A stretch of DNA of 64,000 nucleotides from Metaphire vulgaris (lineage: Eukaryota; Annelida; Clitellata; Crassiclitellata; Megascolecidae), in assembly GCA_018105865.1 (NCBI GenBank), contig CM030865.1, positions 12,103,613 to 12,167,612 on the forward strand. Reading direction: 5' to 3'. A model generated the notes under the pieces. That model saw nothing but the letters and a program-made list of their open reading frames with translations, searched no databases and was not told the origin of the DNA. The first letter of the stretch is position 1. Each line of letters starts with the position of its first letter. Below are positions 1 to 11,209 of this stretch, one piece after another. Both the position numbers and the translations under genes were made by a program.

Positions 1-147
1 GTGACAGTCGAAAATAGACTGGAGATTGGCACACCTTTCGAGGAGTCATTTTCGATTCCGGAACGGCGTTCTAGCTCCGCTCCTCTCCGCCACACGCTCT
101 TCGAGACTGAAATCCGTGTAAAGGAAATCGAAACGAAGATGACGTAA
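1..147 (+). CDS. Candidate 3' coding end of a gene entering from the left edge
   Basis: Frame 1 is open from the first base of the window to a TAA at 145-147, giving 48 residues of charged, protein-like sequence that ends RVKEIETKMT. There is no start codon or visible domain, so if real it is the last part of an exon that begins outside the window. The minus strand over the same bases is also open between a possible acceptor and a possible donor, so the strand is not certain. A hAT element is inserted 14 bases after the stop, which would put it in the 3' UTR or just beyond. I do not recognise a family. The call rests only on open frame and composition. Confidence 0.3.
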   Translation: MTVENRLEIGTPFEESFSIPERRSSSAPLRHTLFETEIRVKEIETKMT

Positions 148-734
148 CGTGTGACGTAATACAGAGATGGGCACAATTAGACAAAAATCTAATCAATTAG
201 AATTAGAATTAGTTGCTTCTAGCACCTAATTGATTAGCATTAGAATTAGTTCTACACTTTGTCCAATTGATTAGAATTAGCATTAGCTGCTGTCTAATCA
301 ATTAGAATTACAATTAGATTGTCGATGTTCGCGATACAGTTGACACACCACGCAAAACACAGTTTTAAAATACTAATTTAATATCTGCAGTAATTGCATG
401 CAGCTGCAAATGGTTGGAAATGGCTGGCATTTCCAGTTGTCAACAGCAATCACACAAAACACTTAATCTATCAGTTGTAAGTTTTTCCATGATCATCTCA
501 GCGTTATACTATGAGCATGCGTTTCAACATTATTCTCAGGCTGCCTCGGATGGCTAATTGTCATGTAATTAAAAAACAATTAGAATTAGCAGGTAAATTC
601 TAATTGATTAGAATTACGATTAGCTGATAAAATTTGCCAATTGATTACAATTAGAATTGGCTGGTCATCTAATCGATTAGCTAATCAATTACTTCCTAAT
701 TGATTAATTACCAGAGATGTAGCAAGTACACAAT

Positions 735-950
735 GCTTCAAGTACAAGTACAAGTACAAGTACCTGGCCTCCGAGTACAAGTACAAGTACAAGTACTTGC
801 ATTCCGAAAATTCCGAGTACAAGTACAAGTACAAGTACCTGGCCTCCGAGTACAAGTACAAGTACAAGTACCTGGCCTCCGAGTACGAGTACAAGTACAA
901 GTACCTGGCCTCCGAGTACAAGTACAAGTACCTGGCCTCCAAGTATTAGT
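735..950. repeat. GTACAA minisatellite with GTACCTGGCCTCCGA spacer
   Basis: Runs of the hexamer AGTACA are separated by a recurring spacer reading ACCTGGCCTCCGAG. The same arrangement recurs at 1435-1650. This low-complexity coding potential explains the QVQVQV-type open frames here. Confidence 0.9.
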
Positions 951-1434
951 ACAACATTTTTGACATTGACATTTTTTCCGCTGACATTTTGTCCCCATGA
1001 CATTTTCTACATGACATTTTGTCCGTCACATTTTGTCCTCGGACAGTTTGTCCGGCCAGGAATAAAATTGACACTATTAGCATCTAAATATCATCACAGT
1101 TGCACTAAAAAAGAGATGATAGTCTTGCATCGGTCATATTAACCCTATGCGGTCTCGCGATCAAGCCAGCTTGGCTAAATACACGTTTAATTGGTGCGCC
1201 AGAAGCAGGCACACTAAGGTCTCTAATTAATGGCTGCATTATACAGCCTGTTGAACTCCTTTCTATTAACTTCACTGTTCCAAAATACGATGGTATCAGT
1301 GGCTTCATCATAAATATCGTTGAGTTCCAGGTACTTGGACATCTGTGAGGATGTGCTTGTCATTAGCCTAAAGGAACAGCATTACTGGTACCATTGAAGT
1401 ACATGTAGCCAGAGATGTAGCAAGTACACAATGC

Positions 1435-1650
1435 TTCAAGTACAAGTACAAGTACAAGTACCTGGCCTCCGAGTACAAGTACAAGTACAAGTACCTGGTC
1501 TCCGAGTACAAGTACAAGTACAAGTACTTGCATTCCTAAAACTCCGAGTACAAGTACAAGTACAAGTACCTGGCCTCCGAGTACAAGTACAAGTACAAGT
1601 ACTAAAAATTTGTACTCGAGTACAACTCGAGTACAAGTACAAGTACCAAG
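1435..1650. repeat. Second GTACAA minisatellite block
   Basis: It has the same hexamer and spacer organisation as 735-950, at the right end of the inner hAT element. The two blocks are probably subterminal repeats of one element or of two copies in tandem. Confidence 0.85.
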
Positions 1651-1863
1651 TACTACATCTCTGTTAATTACCCATCTCTGACGTAATAAGGAACGTATAA
1701 TTATGGCGACTCTTGTATTTCTAATCAGAGGCAGTCTGAGGCACGCTCAAAGATGAAACCGACAACTGTTCAGGATTCGAATCTTGTCTGCTCGGATTGC
1801 AAAACTCAGCACAGAAAAACTCTAAGGTTTTCTTTTCAAGACGGGCACTTCTTCCTCTGTCTG

Positions 1864-1865
<2 letters not shown>

Positions 1866-1915
<50 letters not shown>

Positions 1916-1998
1916 CCTCCCCCTCTATCCGCTCTCCATCTCTCTCTCTCTCATTCTCTCCCTCACTCATTCTCTCCGTCTTTCCCTCTCTCCCTCTA

Positions 1999-2058
<60 letters not shown>

Positions 2059-2069
2059 CCCTTTCCCTC

Positions 2070-2131
<62 letters not shown>

Positions 2132-2180
2132 GGCCCTCTCTCTTTCTCCATGGCCCTCTCTCTCCCTCTCTCCATCGCCC
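1866..2180. repeat. Long imperfect (CT)n tract
   Basis: About 300 bases are nearly pure CT dinucleotide with occasional CCCT and GT interruptions. The serine/leucine-rich and RERE-rich frames across it are artefacts of the repeat. Confidence 0.95.
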
Positions 2181-2792
2181 TCTTTCTCTCCCTCTTTCCG
2201 GAACCTCTCGAGGATAGAACTTAGAAGGCAGCTCCGGGTGCAAACAGAGGCGGTCGTCAAATTAACGTGCGACGCAATTACTAAGACACCGAAAGAAACC
2301 GTTCGCTAAACTCGTTTACACTCCGATCGGATGGCGACGGGGGGAGAGGGAGGGAGGGAGGGAGGGAGGAAGGGATGGGGCCCGTCGCGTGCCCTGCTTC
2401 CCGTTTGTCTTCGACAGGGACCTTACCGTAAGACACCCCTCCCCGCCAGCCATCGACCGAGCGCCCCCTACCGGAAGAAAACCCTCATCGGGAAATTCGA
2501 AGAGAGAACGATGCGGAGCAGAAGAGGGCAAGCAGGAAAGAGGAAAGGGAAGCGGGAATGTGGAGAGGTAGGAGCGGGGGAAAAGGGAAGCGGTTGCACG
2601 TAAAATCATCGTCGCGATGACGATAAGGGAGTCATGAGCACGCGCTCATGAGCACACGGGAGAGATTGGGCACGAGCGACGAAAGAGTCGCTTAATAGCT
2701 GTCATGCCATCGACAAAAGCACAGGACAATAGAAGCGACGCTACAAAGGACATTAGACATCTATCTCTCTCTCTCTCTCTCTGTCTGTCTGC

Positions 2793-2836
<44 letters not shown>

Positions 2837-2915
2837 AAGGCACTTCTCCATCTATCTGTGTCCCTCTCTCTCTCTCCCTCTACCTCCTCTCTCTCTTGCT
2901 CTCTTGCCCTCTGGA

Positions 2916-2956
<41 letters not shown>

Positions 2957-3650
2957 GTGAGACAGAGAGACTCAGAGACAGAGAGCGCGACCAGATAACA
3001 CGAAGAGAGGCTTGGAACCAATAGGGAGTCCAAAGTAGAGCACAGCTAGAATTAAGATTTATGTTTTATTCTTTTAAACAATTGTTCCATCTTCTTGAAT
3101 CTAGAAGAAGCGACAGCTGTTTTTTTCTTCAAAAATATAATAATTAATTGTTTTTATTTTTAAAATATTTTATATATTAAATATATATATAAATTATTAT
3201 TTTTTAATTTTGAAAAATAATAAAATTGTAAAAATAATTACGCAAAACTTGTTTAGCAGCAAAAGTGCTACTCGATTTCACGTAGCCCAGTATGTATAAG
3301 ATTTTTAATTGAAATGACCTCTACAAGGTCAAAAGGTCAATGTCATTTGGGATTCTGCCAAATACTGTATACAACACAGTTCTAATCAGTTGTCGATTTT
3401 GCCAAAAAGTGGTTGAATCAGAGGCTTCCAAATCCAGATTTTCGACCCTCATTGGGGGAGGGAGGGAGGGTCACACAGCAGCAAACAGCCACATTTTCTA
3501 TCCGCACTAAAGCTCCAGGACCGACCAGCGGGAGGAGAGGGGGTGAGGGAGGGGGTAAACCGCTGGAAAAACCATCACTTGATCGAACAATAACCACCGC
3601 ATCGACTCGGAAAACCGCAAGAAGTCTTGGCACCCGCAAAAGATCAAACA
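2181..3650. other. Intergenic stretch without a recognisable gene
   Basis: It contains a GGGA tract (2340-2375), a CT/CTGT tract (2760-2835) facing a GA/GACA tract (2917-2985), and a very AT-rich segment at 3055-3250. A TE-like GC-rich piece lies around 3420-3560. No supported exon was found on either strand. Confidence 0.6.
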
Positions 3651-3696
3651 CCCAGTGGCGTAGCCAGGGTTCCGCAATAAGGGGCGGGGAGGGGGA

Positions 3697-3768
3697 GTCG
3701 AGGGAACATCGACGAGCAAAGAAAAACGTCGTCTCAAGGAATTCTTCGCACACACATTCTCTGCTGTG

Positions 3769-3848
<80 letters not shown>

Positions 3849-4087
3849 GGCTTAAAGTGGTTCAGTATAGGGTCTGCCCTGTGCGAGAACCATTGTGATG
3901 CAAACTGCTTATCGATCATGCTACCTGTCCTCCCCCCGCCCCTCTAATTTCTGAACGGTTTTGCACAAATCAACGACCGATTGCAGCCGTCCCTCCCTCG
4001 ATGCCTCCTCCTGGTTACGCCAACGCAAACACCCACAGAGTACAGACAGTCATATTATTATGTTATTAATATTATTAATATTATTAA

Positions 4088-4130
<43 letters not shown>

Positions 4131-4202
4131 CACAGCAGAGAATATGTGTGCGAAGAATTCCTTGAGACGACGTTTTTCTTTGCTCGTCGATGTTCCCTCG
4201 AC
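3697..4202. repeat. Large foldback: near-perfect inverted repeat ending in AAT/ATT arrays
   Basis: Bases 3697-3843 (about 75 bases of unique sequence, then (AAT)n) are matched in reverse complement by roughly 4060-4202 ((ATT)n, then the same unique sequence), with one obvious mismatch in the unique part. The spacer is about 210 bases. Motifs such as CGACGAGCAAAGAAAAACG appear on the left arm and reversed on the right arm. The block sits inside a CAGTGGCGTAGCC-type element starting near 3652. Confidence 0.85.
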
Positions 4203-4301
4203 CCCATTATTAACCGATCGCATACGTTTCACCCAAAGTCTCTCCTAAATATTTATGAAGCCAGTTATATTCTCACGGTACAAAGGCTTCACATTCGGAG
4301 A

Positions 4302-4314
4302 CAGAGATAGAGAT

Positions 4315-4397
<83 letters not shown>
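4302..4397. repeat. (GA)n microsatellite
   Basis: About 90 bases of GA dinucleotide. Confidence 0.95.
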
Positions 4398-4557
4398 TGC
4401 ACAGAGAGTAAGCCCACGGCGTTGCCATGAATACCGCGTTGCCAAGAAGGAGTCGCTTAGCGACCGCGTGACATTATCATTAATTGAGGACGTTGAGTTT
4501 ATCGTCGCACCTTTAGAAAGAAAACCCGACGAAAGAACTCGAACAAGACGGATGACG

Positions 4558-4588
<31 letters not shown>

Positions 4589-4697
4589 AGCATCGTCACA
4601 ACCACTCGAAATGGCGCGCAATTATTCATGGACGGAGGGAGACTGATGTCGTCTTTTGGCGACTACGTTTGAATGAGTGATTGCTGCAAACTGCATA

Positions 4698-4933
4698 GGA
4701 GGAGGAGGAGGACGACGACGACGACGACGAAGAGGAGGAGGACGACGACGACGACGACGAAGAGGAGGAGGAGGACGACGACGACGACGACGAAGAGGAG
4801 GAGGAGGAGGGGAAGCGGCGACTGCGTGGGGTGTATTAGTCAAGAGTGTCTTTTCTCGACGAATGGATTTTCGGAAGACGTTTCGCCGACGAAAATCGCG
4901 GCATTCTTCGTCGAAATCGACTTGACGGCTGCT

Positions 4934-4964
<31 letters not shown>

Positions 4965-4966
4965 CT
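4698..4966. repeat. Trinucleotide block GAG/GAC then CTG/ATG
   Basis: Three cassettes of (GAG)n(GAC)n occur at 4698-4812, and (CTG)n(ATG)n at 4928-4966. Open frames on both strands are driven by the triplet repeats. I see no conserved domain. Confidence 0.85.
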
Positions 4967-5085
4967 GCGGTTTCGTCTGGTTTCGCTCTCAGCAGTTTCG
5001 CTCTGTCTCTTGTGGTAACGAAAGAGAAATGAATTACATCGTTCCTCATCTTGAAGAAGGACTTCAAGTCCAAAGATCCATAGAT

Positions 5086-5350
5086 CCATCTGTATGTATG
5101 TGTGTATGTATGTGTGTGTATGTATATATGTATGTATGTATGTATGTGTGTATGCATGTATGTATGTATGTATTGTATATATGTTTGTCTTTTTCAGAAA
5201 GGCTAACTTAGTCTTCTAAGCCACTTGAAATTACGTTATTATTATTGCTATAATCTACCTATTTAAATAGTCTATCCATCTATCCATTTATCCATTTATC
5301 AATCTATCAATTTATCTATCTATCCATTTATCTACATATCCATTGATCTG
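5086..5350. repeat. GTAT and ATCT tetranucleotide arrays around a LINE-like 3' tail
   Basis: (TGTA)n at 5092-5180 is followed by a segment related to the LINE 3' end described at 19585 (GGCTAACTTAGTCTTCTAAG), then an (ATT)-type tail. An imperfect (ATCT)n lies at 5268-5350. Confidence 0.7.
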
Positions 5351-5489
5351 TCTATCTAAATCTAGTAATTGAAATTCTTCTTCCCCGCCAGAGTTTCCGC
5401 AGTCAGAAGGAAATTGATTTTCTAAACGGAGGCAGCGACCATCTTTCATTAATTTCCCTTCTGAGTTGCTCATCTATGACAGGATTGGG

Positions 5490-5664
5490 TAAACTACGGC
5501 CCGCGGGCCACATGCGGCCCGCCACAGGATTCCACGCGGACCGCAACATCATTTAGAATTAATTATGCATACGAGCGTCAGAAAGCGAGATAATTCGAAA
5601 TTACATTAGAGAAAGTTTGAAGTTATTTTATGGAGACATGGCATTTTAGTTGTAAATAGTAGAA

Positions 5665-5729
<65 letters not shown>

Positions 5730-5945
5730 CTTAAAGTTGTTCAGGAGGGTTTGCCCTGTGTGAGAACCATGTGAGAAATGGTTATTGAAATTTTGATATT
5801 CGAGCAACAAAATATTTAATATCATAATACTACCCTGCTGTATACTAAAAGTTATCAAAGACGATGATGTAAGCCAGCATTTTAATTATAAACACTTTGG
5901 CTTTATGTACGTGCGGCCCCCGTCTATTGCTGTATCGGGTTTCGT
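5490..5945. mobile_element. hAT-like fragment with GGCCCGC-rich terminus
   Basis: The left part reads TACGGCCCGCGGGCCACATG and the right part carries a matching GTGCGGCCCCCGTCTATTG. Related GC-rich termini occur at about 35467 and 59590. An (AAT)n array (5669-5728), with the dispersed block ending in CCCTGTGTGAGAACCAT, interrupts it. The exact ends and target duplication were not resolved. Confidence 0.5.
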
Positions 5946-7139
5946 ACGGACCCTTAAAGGAAACTGCTTGTCCACCTCTGATCTGCGATGGAACTTAGCG
6001 TCCGTTCTTATCTCTTGAAACGCCTCAAAGCAAAAAACACAAAAGAAAATCCCTGGATATATATATAGGCACAGTGCATCCCACAAGCCATCATCCAATC
6101 AACTCTGTAGCCATCAACAAGAAACCGTATATATATATATATATTTATTCATTCATTCAGTGTATATAACTTCGTTATAACTTATAACGTACTTAGCGGG
6201 TCTGTAAAATTGAGTACGTTATATCAGAGGTATAGGTTATTTCCAATAACATCCAATAGGGGTCTATACTGTAGCCGCGTGTAGCGCATCACACTGGACC
6301 GTACATTGCGGTACAGCAATAGTTATAACGATGTCCTACTGTATGTATGTATGTATGTTTGTATGTATGCCTATGTGTGTATGTAATATGTATATATTGT
6401 ATGGCGTTACATACAGTTATGTCGTAAACAGAGGCGGTTTCAGGAATTCTTGGTGGGGGGTGGCAATGAATTTTTAGGAAAACTGATTGTGGGGGTGAAA
6501 TGAAATTTCGAAAAAAGGTTGACAAGTAAAAAAAAGATCATTAACAGTGTTTTGCCCAGCAAATGTAAATAAAACTTGCCGGAAAAGGCTGACAGGCAAA
6601 AGAAAGTTAACCGGGCCTCAGGTTTTGCACACAAATACCCGGCGTAGCGACTCGGACCGGTAAAAAGCAAAAAAGAGCTCGGTGGGGCGGGTGCAGCCCC
6701 CACTCGTCCCCAACGCGGAACCGCCCCTGGTCGTAAACACTTTTATCGTGTTCGAATCGACTGGCATTGCAGGAGTGATCGTAGTGGGATGGCGATTATT
6801 TCTAAGAAGATGATGGTTCACAGACAGACAGCGAAAATGGCGAATGCATGGACTAATAAAGAGAGGACGCCTAAGCACAGAGGAACGCTGGTGGTCCCAG
6901 GGTGAAGTAGTCCTCTCCCCCCCCCACTCCTCCATCCCCACCATCCGCACTCCTCACTCCTCCACCCCACCCCACCCCCATCGATCCCATATTTAATTAG
7001 GTACGGCGCATAGCGGGACTCCAATCACTTAGACATGATTGACAGGTCAGTGATGGAGTAATTTCGAATCTCTCGCTGGAGAGAAGATCTCGCCGGCGTC
7101 TCTATAAAAACGAAACCCACAAACCGGAACAGAATAGAG
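5946..7139. other. Intergenic stretch without a recognisable gene
   Basis: It holds TA and GTAT simple repeats (6060-6075, 6127-6145, 6340-6395) and a pogo/mariner-type remnant with ACTTCGTTATAAC near 6170. A C-rich TE-like piece spans about 6430-6730 (GGCGGTTTCAGGAATTC to GGAACCGCCCCTGG). No exon is supported. Confidence 0.5.
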
Positions 7140-7545
7140 AATGAGTGAATGGACGAATGGACGAATGGACGAGTGAATGAATGAGTGAGTAAGTAGGTGA
7201 ATGAATGAATGAATGAGCGAATGAGTGAATGAATTAGTGAGTAGGTGAATGAGTGAATGAATGAGTGAATGAACGAATGAGTGAGCGAATGAGTGAATGA
7301 ATGAGTGAGTAGATGAATGAATGAATGAGTGAGTGAGTAGGTGAATGAGTGAATTAATCAATGATTGAGTGAAAATGAGTGAATGAGTGAGTAGGTGAAT
7401 GAGTGAATGAATGAGTGAATGAACGAATGAGTGAATGATCGAATGAATGAAATGAGTGAGTAGGCGAATGAGTGAATGAATGAGTGAAAGAATGACTGAG
7501 TGAGCAAATAAATGAGCGCATGAGTAAATGAATGAATGAATGAAT
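7139..7545. repeat. Imperfect GAAT/GAGT tetranucleotide minisatellite
   Basis: About 400 bases of GAAT, GAGT, GAAC and GAGC tetramers in irregular order, with GTAGGTGAATGAGTGAATGA recurring as a higher-order unit. The minus-strand HSFIHS-like frames are artefacts. Confidence 0.9.
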
Positions 7546-8605
7546 TTAACTGATTTACAAAATAACGATAGATGATTGACTGAAAGGATGAATTCAATTA
7601 ATCAGTTAATCAGTTTGCAGCAGAAAATATATGGCGCATTTCAGAAATTCGTGAATTTCGAAAAAAGTATATAGCGCCTGATATTTTTAACGCAACCATA
7701 AAATTAAACGCCACAGAAAATAACATTGTCCATTCCGAACCTAAACGAGAATATGAAATTCCAAAATAAAAAACATCTCCGACTCGAACCCAGGATCTAC
7801 AGATCCACTCTGCGCAAAGCCTGTATGCCCCGATGAAGCGAATCTCTCTTATACTTGTTTCCATTTAATGCCTGCCTTAAAAATTATATTTGAAATGAAT
7901 AAACCATCAAGACATCGATTCTAAATCACACACACACAAACACAATAAATAAATAAATATATATATATACTGTATATAGTGAACAATGTGGCCATTCCAG
8001 AGAAAGTCTAAATGCCAGCGTGGCCATTCCAGAGTAAATCTAAAATGCCAAGGCCCAAGAGGACCTTACACCCCCTACTCCTACGGGCATCGCACGCGTC
8101 TAACCAACGCGGCGGAAGACGGAATCAGTGAAGGCAAACACTAAATTAGATTTCCGTGCAGAGAGAGAGCGCAAGAAATCGTGTCTTAGACGTGACTGCA
8201 CTTGGGAGGGAGAGGGGAGAGAAGGAGAGAAGCGAGGGCCACACAGTCCGGATAGCAACAATTATGGCCTCCAAATTGAACGTTACAACAAGGACACTGC
8301 GTCGCCACTTTCAATAGTTCGGTCCTCTATTAGAGATTCCATCGTCACGTATAAGTTATCATCGTCACTCCGAATAACGTGACATCCCTGGCGCGTCATC
8401 TTGCTCAGTTCAGCTGTTCAAACGGTTCATGAAGGTTGGTTGAACACATGGGAGGGGAGCACAGAGACATTTTTCCAATGGACAAAACACAATGGTTATA
8501 TCATTTTCAAAACATTCAATTCCACAGTCCTTGGTCAAAGTTAGCTCTGCGTGCCTCAGTAGTGGTTCAGTGTGAAATATTGAGAGATGACTCGTGTCCT
8601 AAAAG
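7546..8605. other. Intergenic stretch without a recognisable gene
   Basis: TA and CA simple repeats lie at 7930-7972. The segment 7980-8050 contains a short direct duplication (GTGGCCATTCCAGAG occurs twice). No exon, RNA gene or complete mobile element was identified. Confidence 0.5.
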
Positions 8606-8789
8606 CAGTGGCGGCTCCACGGGGAGGTCCCGGGGGCCCGTGCCCCTTTTGAGTGCCTGGCCCCCCAGTGGCCCTTCTGTTGGGACCCTATACTTAATAC
8701 TACATACCTAACAACAAATGGTTGCCCCCATGATTAGAAGTTGCTACCCCAGCGGCCCCCCCACTTGCCAAATCCTGGAGCCGCCACTG
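8606..8789. mobile_element. hAT MITE, GGCGGCTCC family, copy 1
   Basis: It begins CAGTGGCGGCTCC and ends GGAGCCGCCACTG, a perfect 13-bp inverted repeat, with a perfect 8-bp duplication CCTAAAAG at 8598-8605 and 8790-8797. At 184 bp it has no coding capacity. Confidence 0.93.
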
Positions 8790-9404
8790 CCTAAAAGCCA
8801 ATATATTATGGTTATTTACAAGAATAGATTTGCATCTTCCAGGGAGCAACTGCCCCCTCTTGCCCCTATGTTTAGGCTCCTATGGCTGAACACCCACCAT
8901 CTAGGCGGAATGCTGCCACCGGGAATTTTTAAATGAAAGAAAACGAGAAAAGTCTAAACAGTTTCAACTCCTTTCCCAGGTCACATTTAAACTTTGACGG
9001 AGAAAAAGATAAACACCCCCGCCGCCAAGGCGTCGAACCACCTGGAAGCAAAGCGTTCGCTGTTCTGAGTCATCGTGACGTACGTCAGACGTCAACGTGA
9101 CGCCGAATCACCTGACACCTGCGCTTTCCCTGATGGAATTTATCGAAACAGACGATCCGAGTACCCGAGGTTCACACACAAAGCACTTCATCGTCTATTC
9201 ATGAACAGCTTCAAAACTGTCCGCAGTCGAAGCTATTTCTCGCCATTTACAGTAAAACTAAAATATTATTATATTTTCTGTTAGAAACTCTGTTTAGAAA
9301 ATGCTGAAAAGAAGAATTTGAGAAACATGAACACGCTTTGCCGTCCACTCTGCAGTTTCCGGGAGTCCAGAACCGAATAAAGCAGTCATCCTCAGACATC
9401 AGAG

Positions 9405-9586
9405 ATATTTTTACAGCCTCTAACACCCCCAACACTCCCAATTTGAGACCGGACGCCCCCCCCCCCAGTTTCAGCTATTGGATGACCTGTTTTGGCTTGT
9501 CAGACTTTTTTTGGCAGGAGACTCCCAGAATTTACCGACACCCCTCCCCCCAAATTGATAATCCTAGAAATAGCCCTGGTCCTAAC
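9405..9586. mobile_element. Dispersed repeat, ATATTTTTACA...AATTGATAATCCTAGAAATA family
   Basis: It runs from GAGATATTTTTACAGCC to AATTGATAATCCTAGAAATA. Close relatives are at about 20952-21124, 57487-57643, 63201-63362 and, reversed, 41285-41480 and 62041-62360. The termini resemble an inverted repeat CAGGG(A/T)TATTT, so a non-autonomous DNA transposon is likely. The duplication was not resolved. Confidence 0.6.
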
Positions 9587-9709
9587 AGGCGTTCATTATT
9601 ATCACAGAATTCTGAATTTGTCGCGCTTCAATTTGCTGCTTTTAGTATTTTTAATCGCAAAAAGAATGCAATTAACAATGCACAAAATATCAGCTTGGAC
9701 AGTTTGCTG

Positions 9710-9713
<4 letters not shown>

Positions 9714-9786
<73 letters not shown>
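9714..9786. repeat. (ATT)n microsatellite
   Basis: About 72 bases of pure ATT. Confidence 0.97.
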
Positions 9787-9843
9787 GCTGCTAAAATTCC
9801 TTTAATAATATATGCGCTACAAAAAATTCAGGATGCGACTCAC

Positions 9844-11209
9844 ACGTGACGTCATCGGGTCGCGTGATGACGACGACGAAGACGACTTCCGGTTGGGTCT
9901 CGTAGTCGAGTTTCTTTCCGTCTCGGAGCCGAACAGTTCCGGTGACGGGGTTGATGTCGAGGTCCCTCGGTGCGGGGTCCTTGAATCCGAACAGGTGGTT
10001 GGTTCCATTGCCCAAGGTCAACAGGTCGCCGTACATGCTCTCCGGAATGTCGAACTCCCGCGACCACGTGACGTCGCGTCGAACTCTCGTTGCCGCCGCC
10101 GCCGTCGTCGTCGCTAGGCAGTCGGTTTCTATGGTGACCGTTGCCGGGCGACTCCATTTGTCGCCCGAATCTATGGCGAACGCGAGGATGACGTAATGGC
10201 GCGACCGTAGAAGGCGGCAACATCGTGTCGTGAAGATGAAACCGTGGCTGTCGACTGAAAATTCGAGAATGTCCGGTTCCAATTGGTACGTCACAGCGTC
10301 TCCGTCGGCGTCCGAGGCCGATAGCCGTACCAGTGGTACGTCGAGCGACGTACCGTCGCTGACCATCGCATGGTACTGCGCGTCGTCGAACACCGGGAAA
10401 TTGTCGTTGGCGTTTTCTACGGACACTCGAATCCCGACGGAAACCGGAAGCGGATCCGGAGTGGAAGAGCCGGAAGCGACGACGACGACGACGGCGGCGG
10501 TGAGAGTCAGGGAATACTGGTTCTCCGCTTCGTAGTCCAGTCCCTCCGCCAGAGCTTCCAGTCTCACTGATCCGTCGTCGTTGGCGGCGATCGAGAACAG
10601 GTCGGTGCGACCGGAAGTGAGCGAGTATTCCACCGGCGCTGTGGGTCCACACCGCACCTGCGCCTTCAGGTGATCGAGACCTGCGACAGGTGAGTTTCTG
10701 GCGTTGTTCTCCGCCAGACGGCCCTCGTACAGCTGTTTGGCGAAACCGAAGAAGACGCCGCCGCCACCGTGTTGAACCCGGATCAGCACGACTAGCTCCT
10801 CCTCCTCCTCCTCCTCCTCGTCGCCGAAATTCCTGCCGACGACCATTCGGACGTCTCGTCCCAACAGGTCGGAAATCCGCGAAGAACGCCCGGCGATGAC
10901 GTCACCGTTGCTAAGCAACGCGAAGTATCCGGTGACGTCGTTTCCGCAGTCGTCTGCCGCGTCGTCGTCGTCGTCGTCGTCGACGCAGACGAGTTCTGCG
11001 CGGAAATTCTCGCCGTAGAACCCGAGCGAAATAATCACAGATCCCGGTAGACAGTCGTGTGGAACGACGACGACAAGCTCCTGGGAAACCAAGGAACGAG
11101 GATCGGGAAAACCGGAAGCAAAGAGAATCGTGTACAACAAGAGCTGCTCTACAGACACAAGAGTAGAAAAGACGCCGGTAACCGTGACGTCTATACAACG
11201 GCGGTTCAT
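9844..11209 (-). CDS. Cadherin-repeat protein, 5' coding exon
   Basis: A single exon on the minus strand encodes the N-terminal 455 residues of a cadherin-superfamily adhesion protein. The ATG at 11209 is chosen because the following residues (hydrophobic LLLYTILFASG, about residues 22-33) look like a signal peptide; the open frame upstream has no ATG. Extracellular cadherin repeats follow. One contains AENNARN, LDYE and the calcium-linker motif NANDN (about 266-270), the next contains SASDADGD, and a third contains LDYETQPEV. A basic RVRRD site (about 375-379) resembles a furin cleavage site. Poly-Asp and poly-Glu runs reflect triplet repeats. The exon should end at 9844, where GTGAGT follows; the frame then runs into a stop near the ATT array. 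Later exons (more repeats, membrane segment, tail) were not found and should lie to the left or have been lost. Confidence 0.8.

Larger units (their letters stand above)
712..1663. mobile_element. Inner hAT-type element nested in the outer one
   Basis: It starts CAGAGATGTAGCAAGTAC and ends GTACTACATCTCTG. It is flanked by identical 8-bp duplications TTAATTAC at 704-711 and 1664-1671, so it inserted after the outer element. Both ends carry GTACAA arrays. A second copy of the left terminus occurs at about 1411, so the element may itself be a composite. The middle (960-1400) has no recognisable gene. Confidence 0.8.
162..1680. mobile_element. Outer non-autonomous hAT-type element
   Basis: The termini are CAGAGATGGG at 162 and CCCATCTCTG ending at 1680, a perfect 10-bp inverted repeat. 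The flanks are an identical 8-bp duplication ACGTAATA (154-161 and 1681-1688), the hallmark of hAT transposition. The left arm (180-700) is made of short AT-rich repeats around ATTAGAATTAG and its complement. I see no transposase. A second element is inserted near its right end. Confidence 0.85.

Noticed and set aside
1..101. Minus-strand exon reading between TTTCAG and AAAG|GTGTGC at the left edge
   Set aside because: Open for about 25 codons, but the plus-strand frame over the same bases looks at least as protein-like and ends in a stop; only one can be real and I kept the plus reading at low confidence.
1753..2309. Serine/leucine-rich frames of 150-170 codons across the CT tract
   Set aside because: Pure consequence of (CT)n. 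No non-repetitive coding sequence remains once the repeat is removed.
4622..5089. 155-codon minus-strand frame and overlapping plus frames
   Set aside because: Driven by GAC/GAG/CTG triplet repeats; no conserved motif outside them.
9852..10652. 266-codon frame overlapping the cadherin exon, arginine-rich
   Set aside because: Same strand, different frame. Composition is typical of an out-of-frame shadow, while the cadherin frame has domain motifs.
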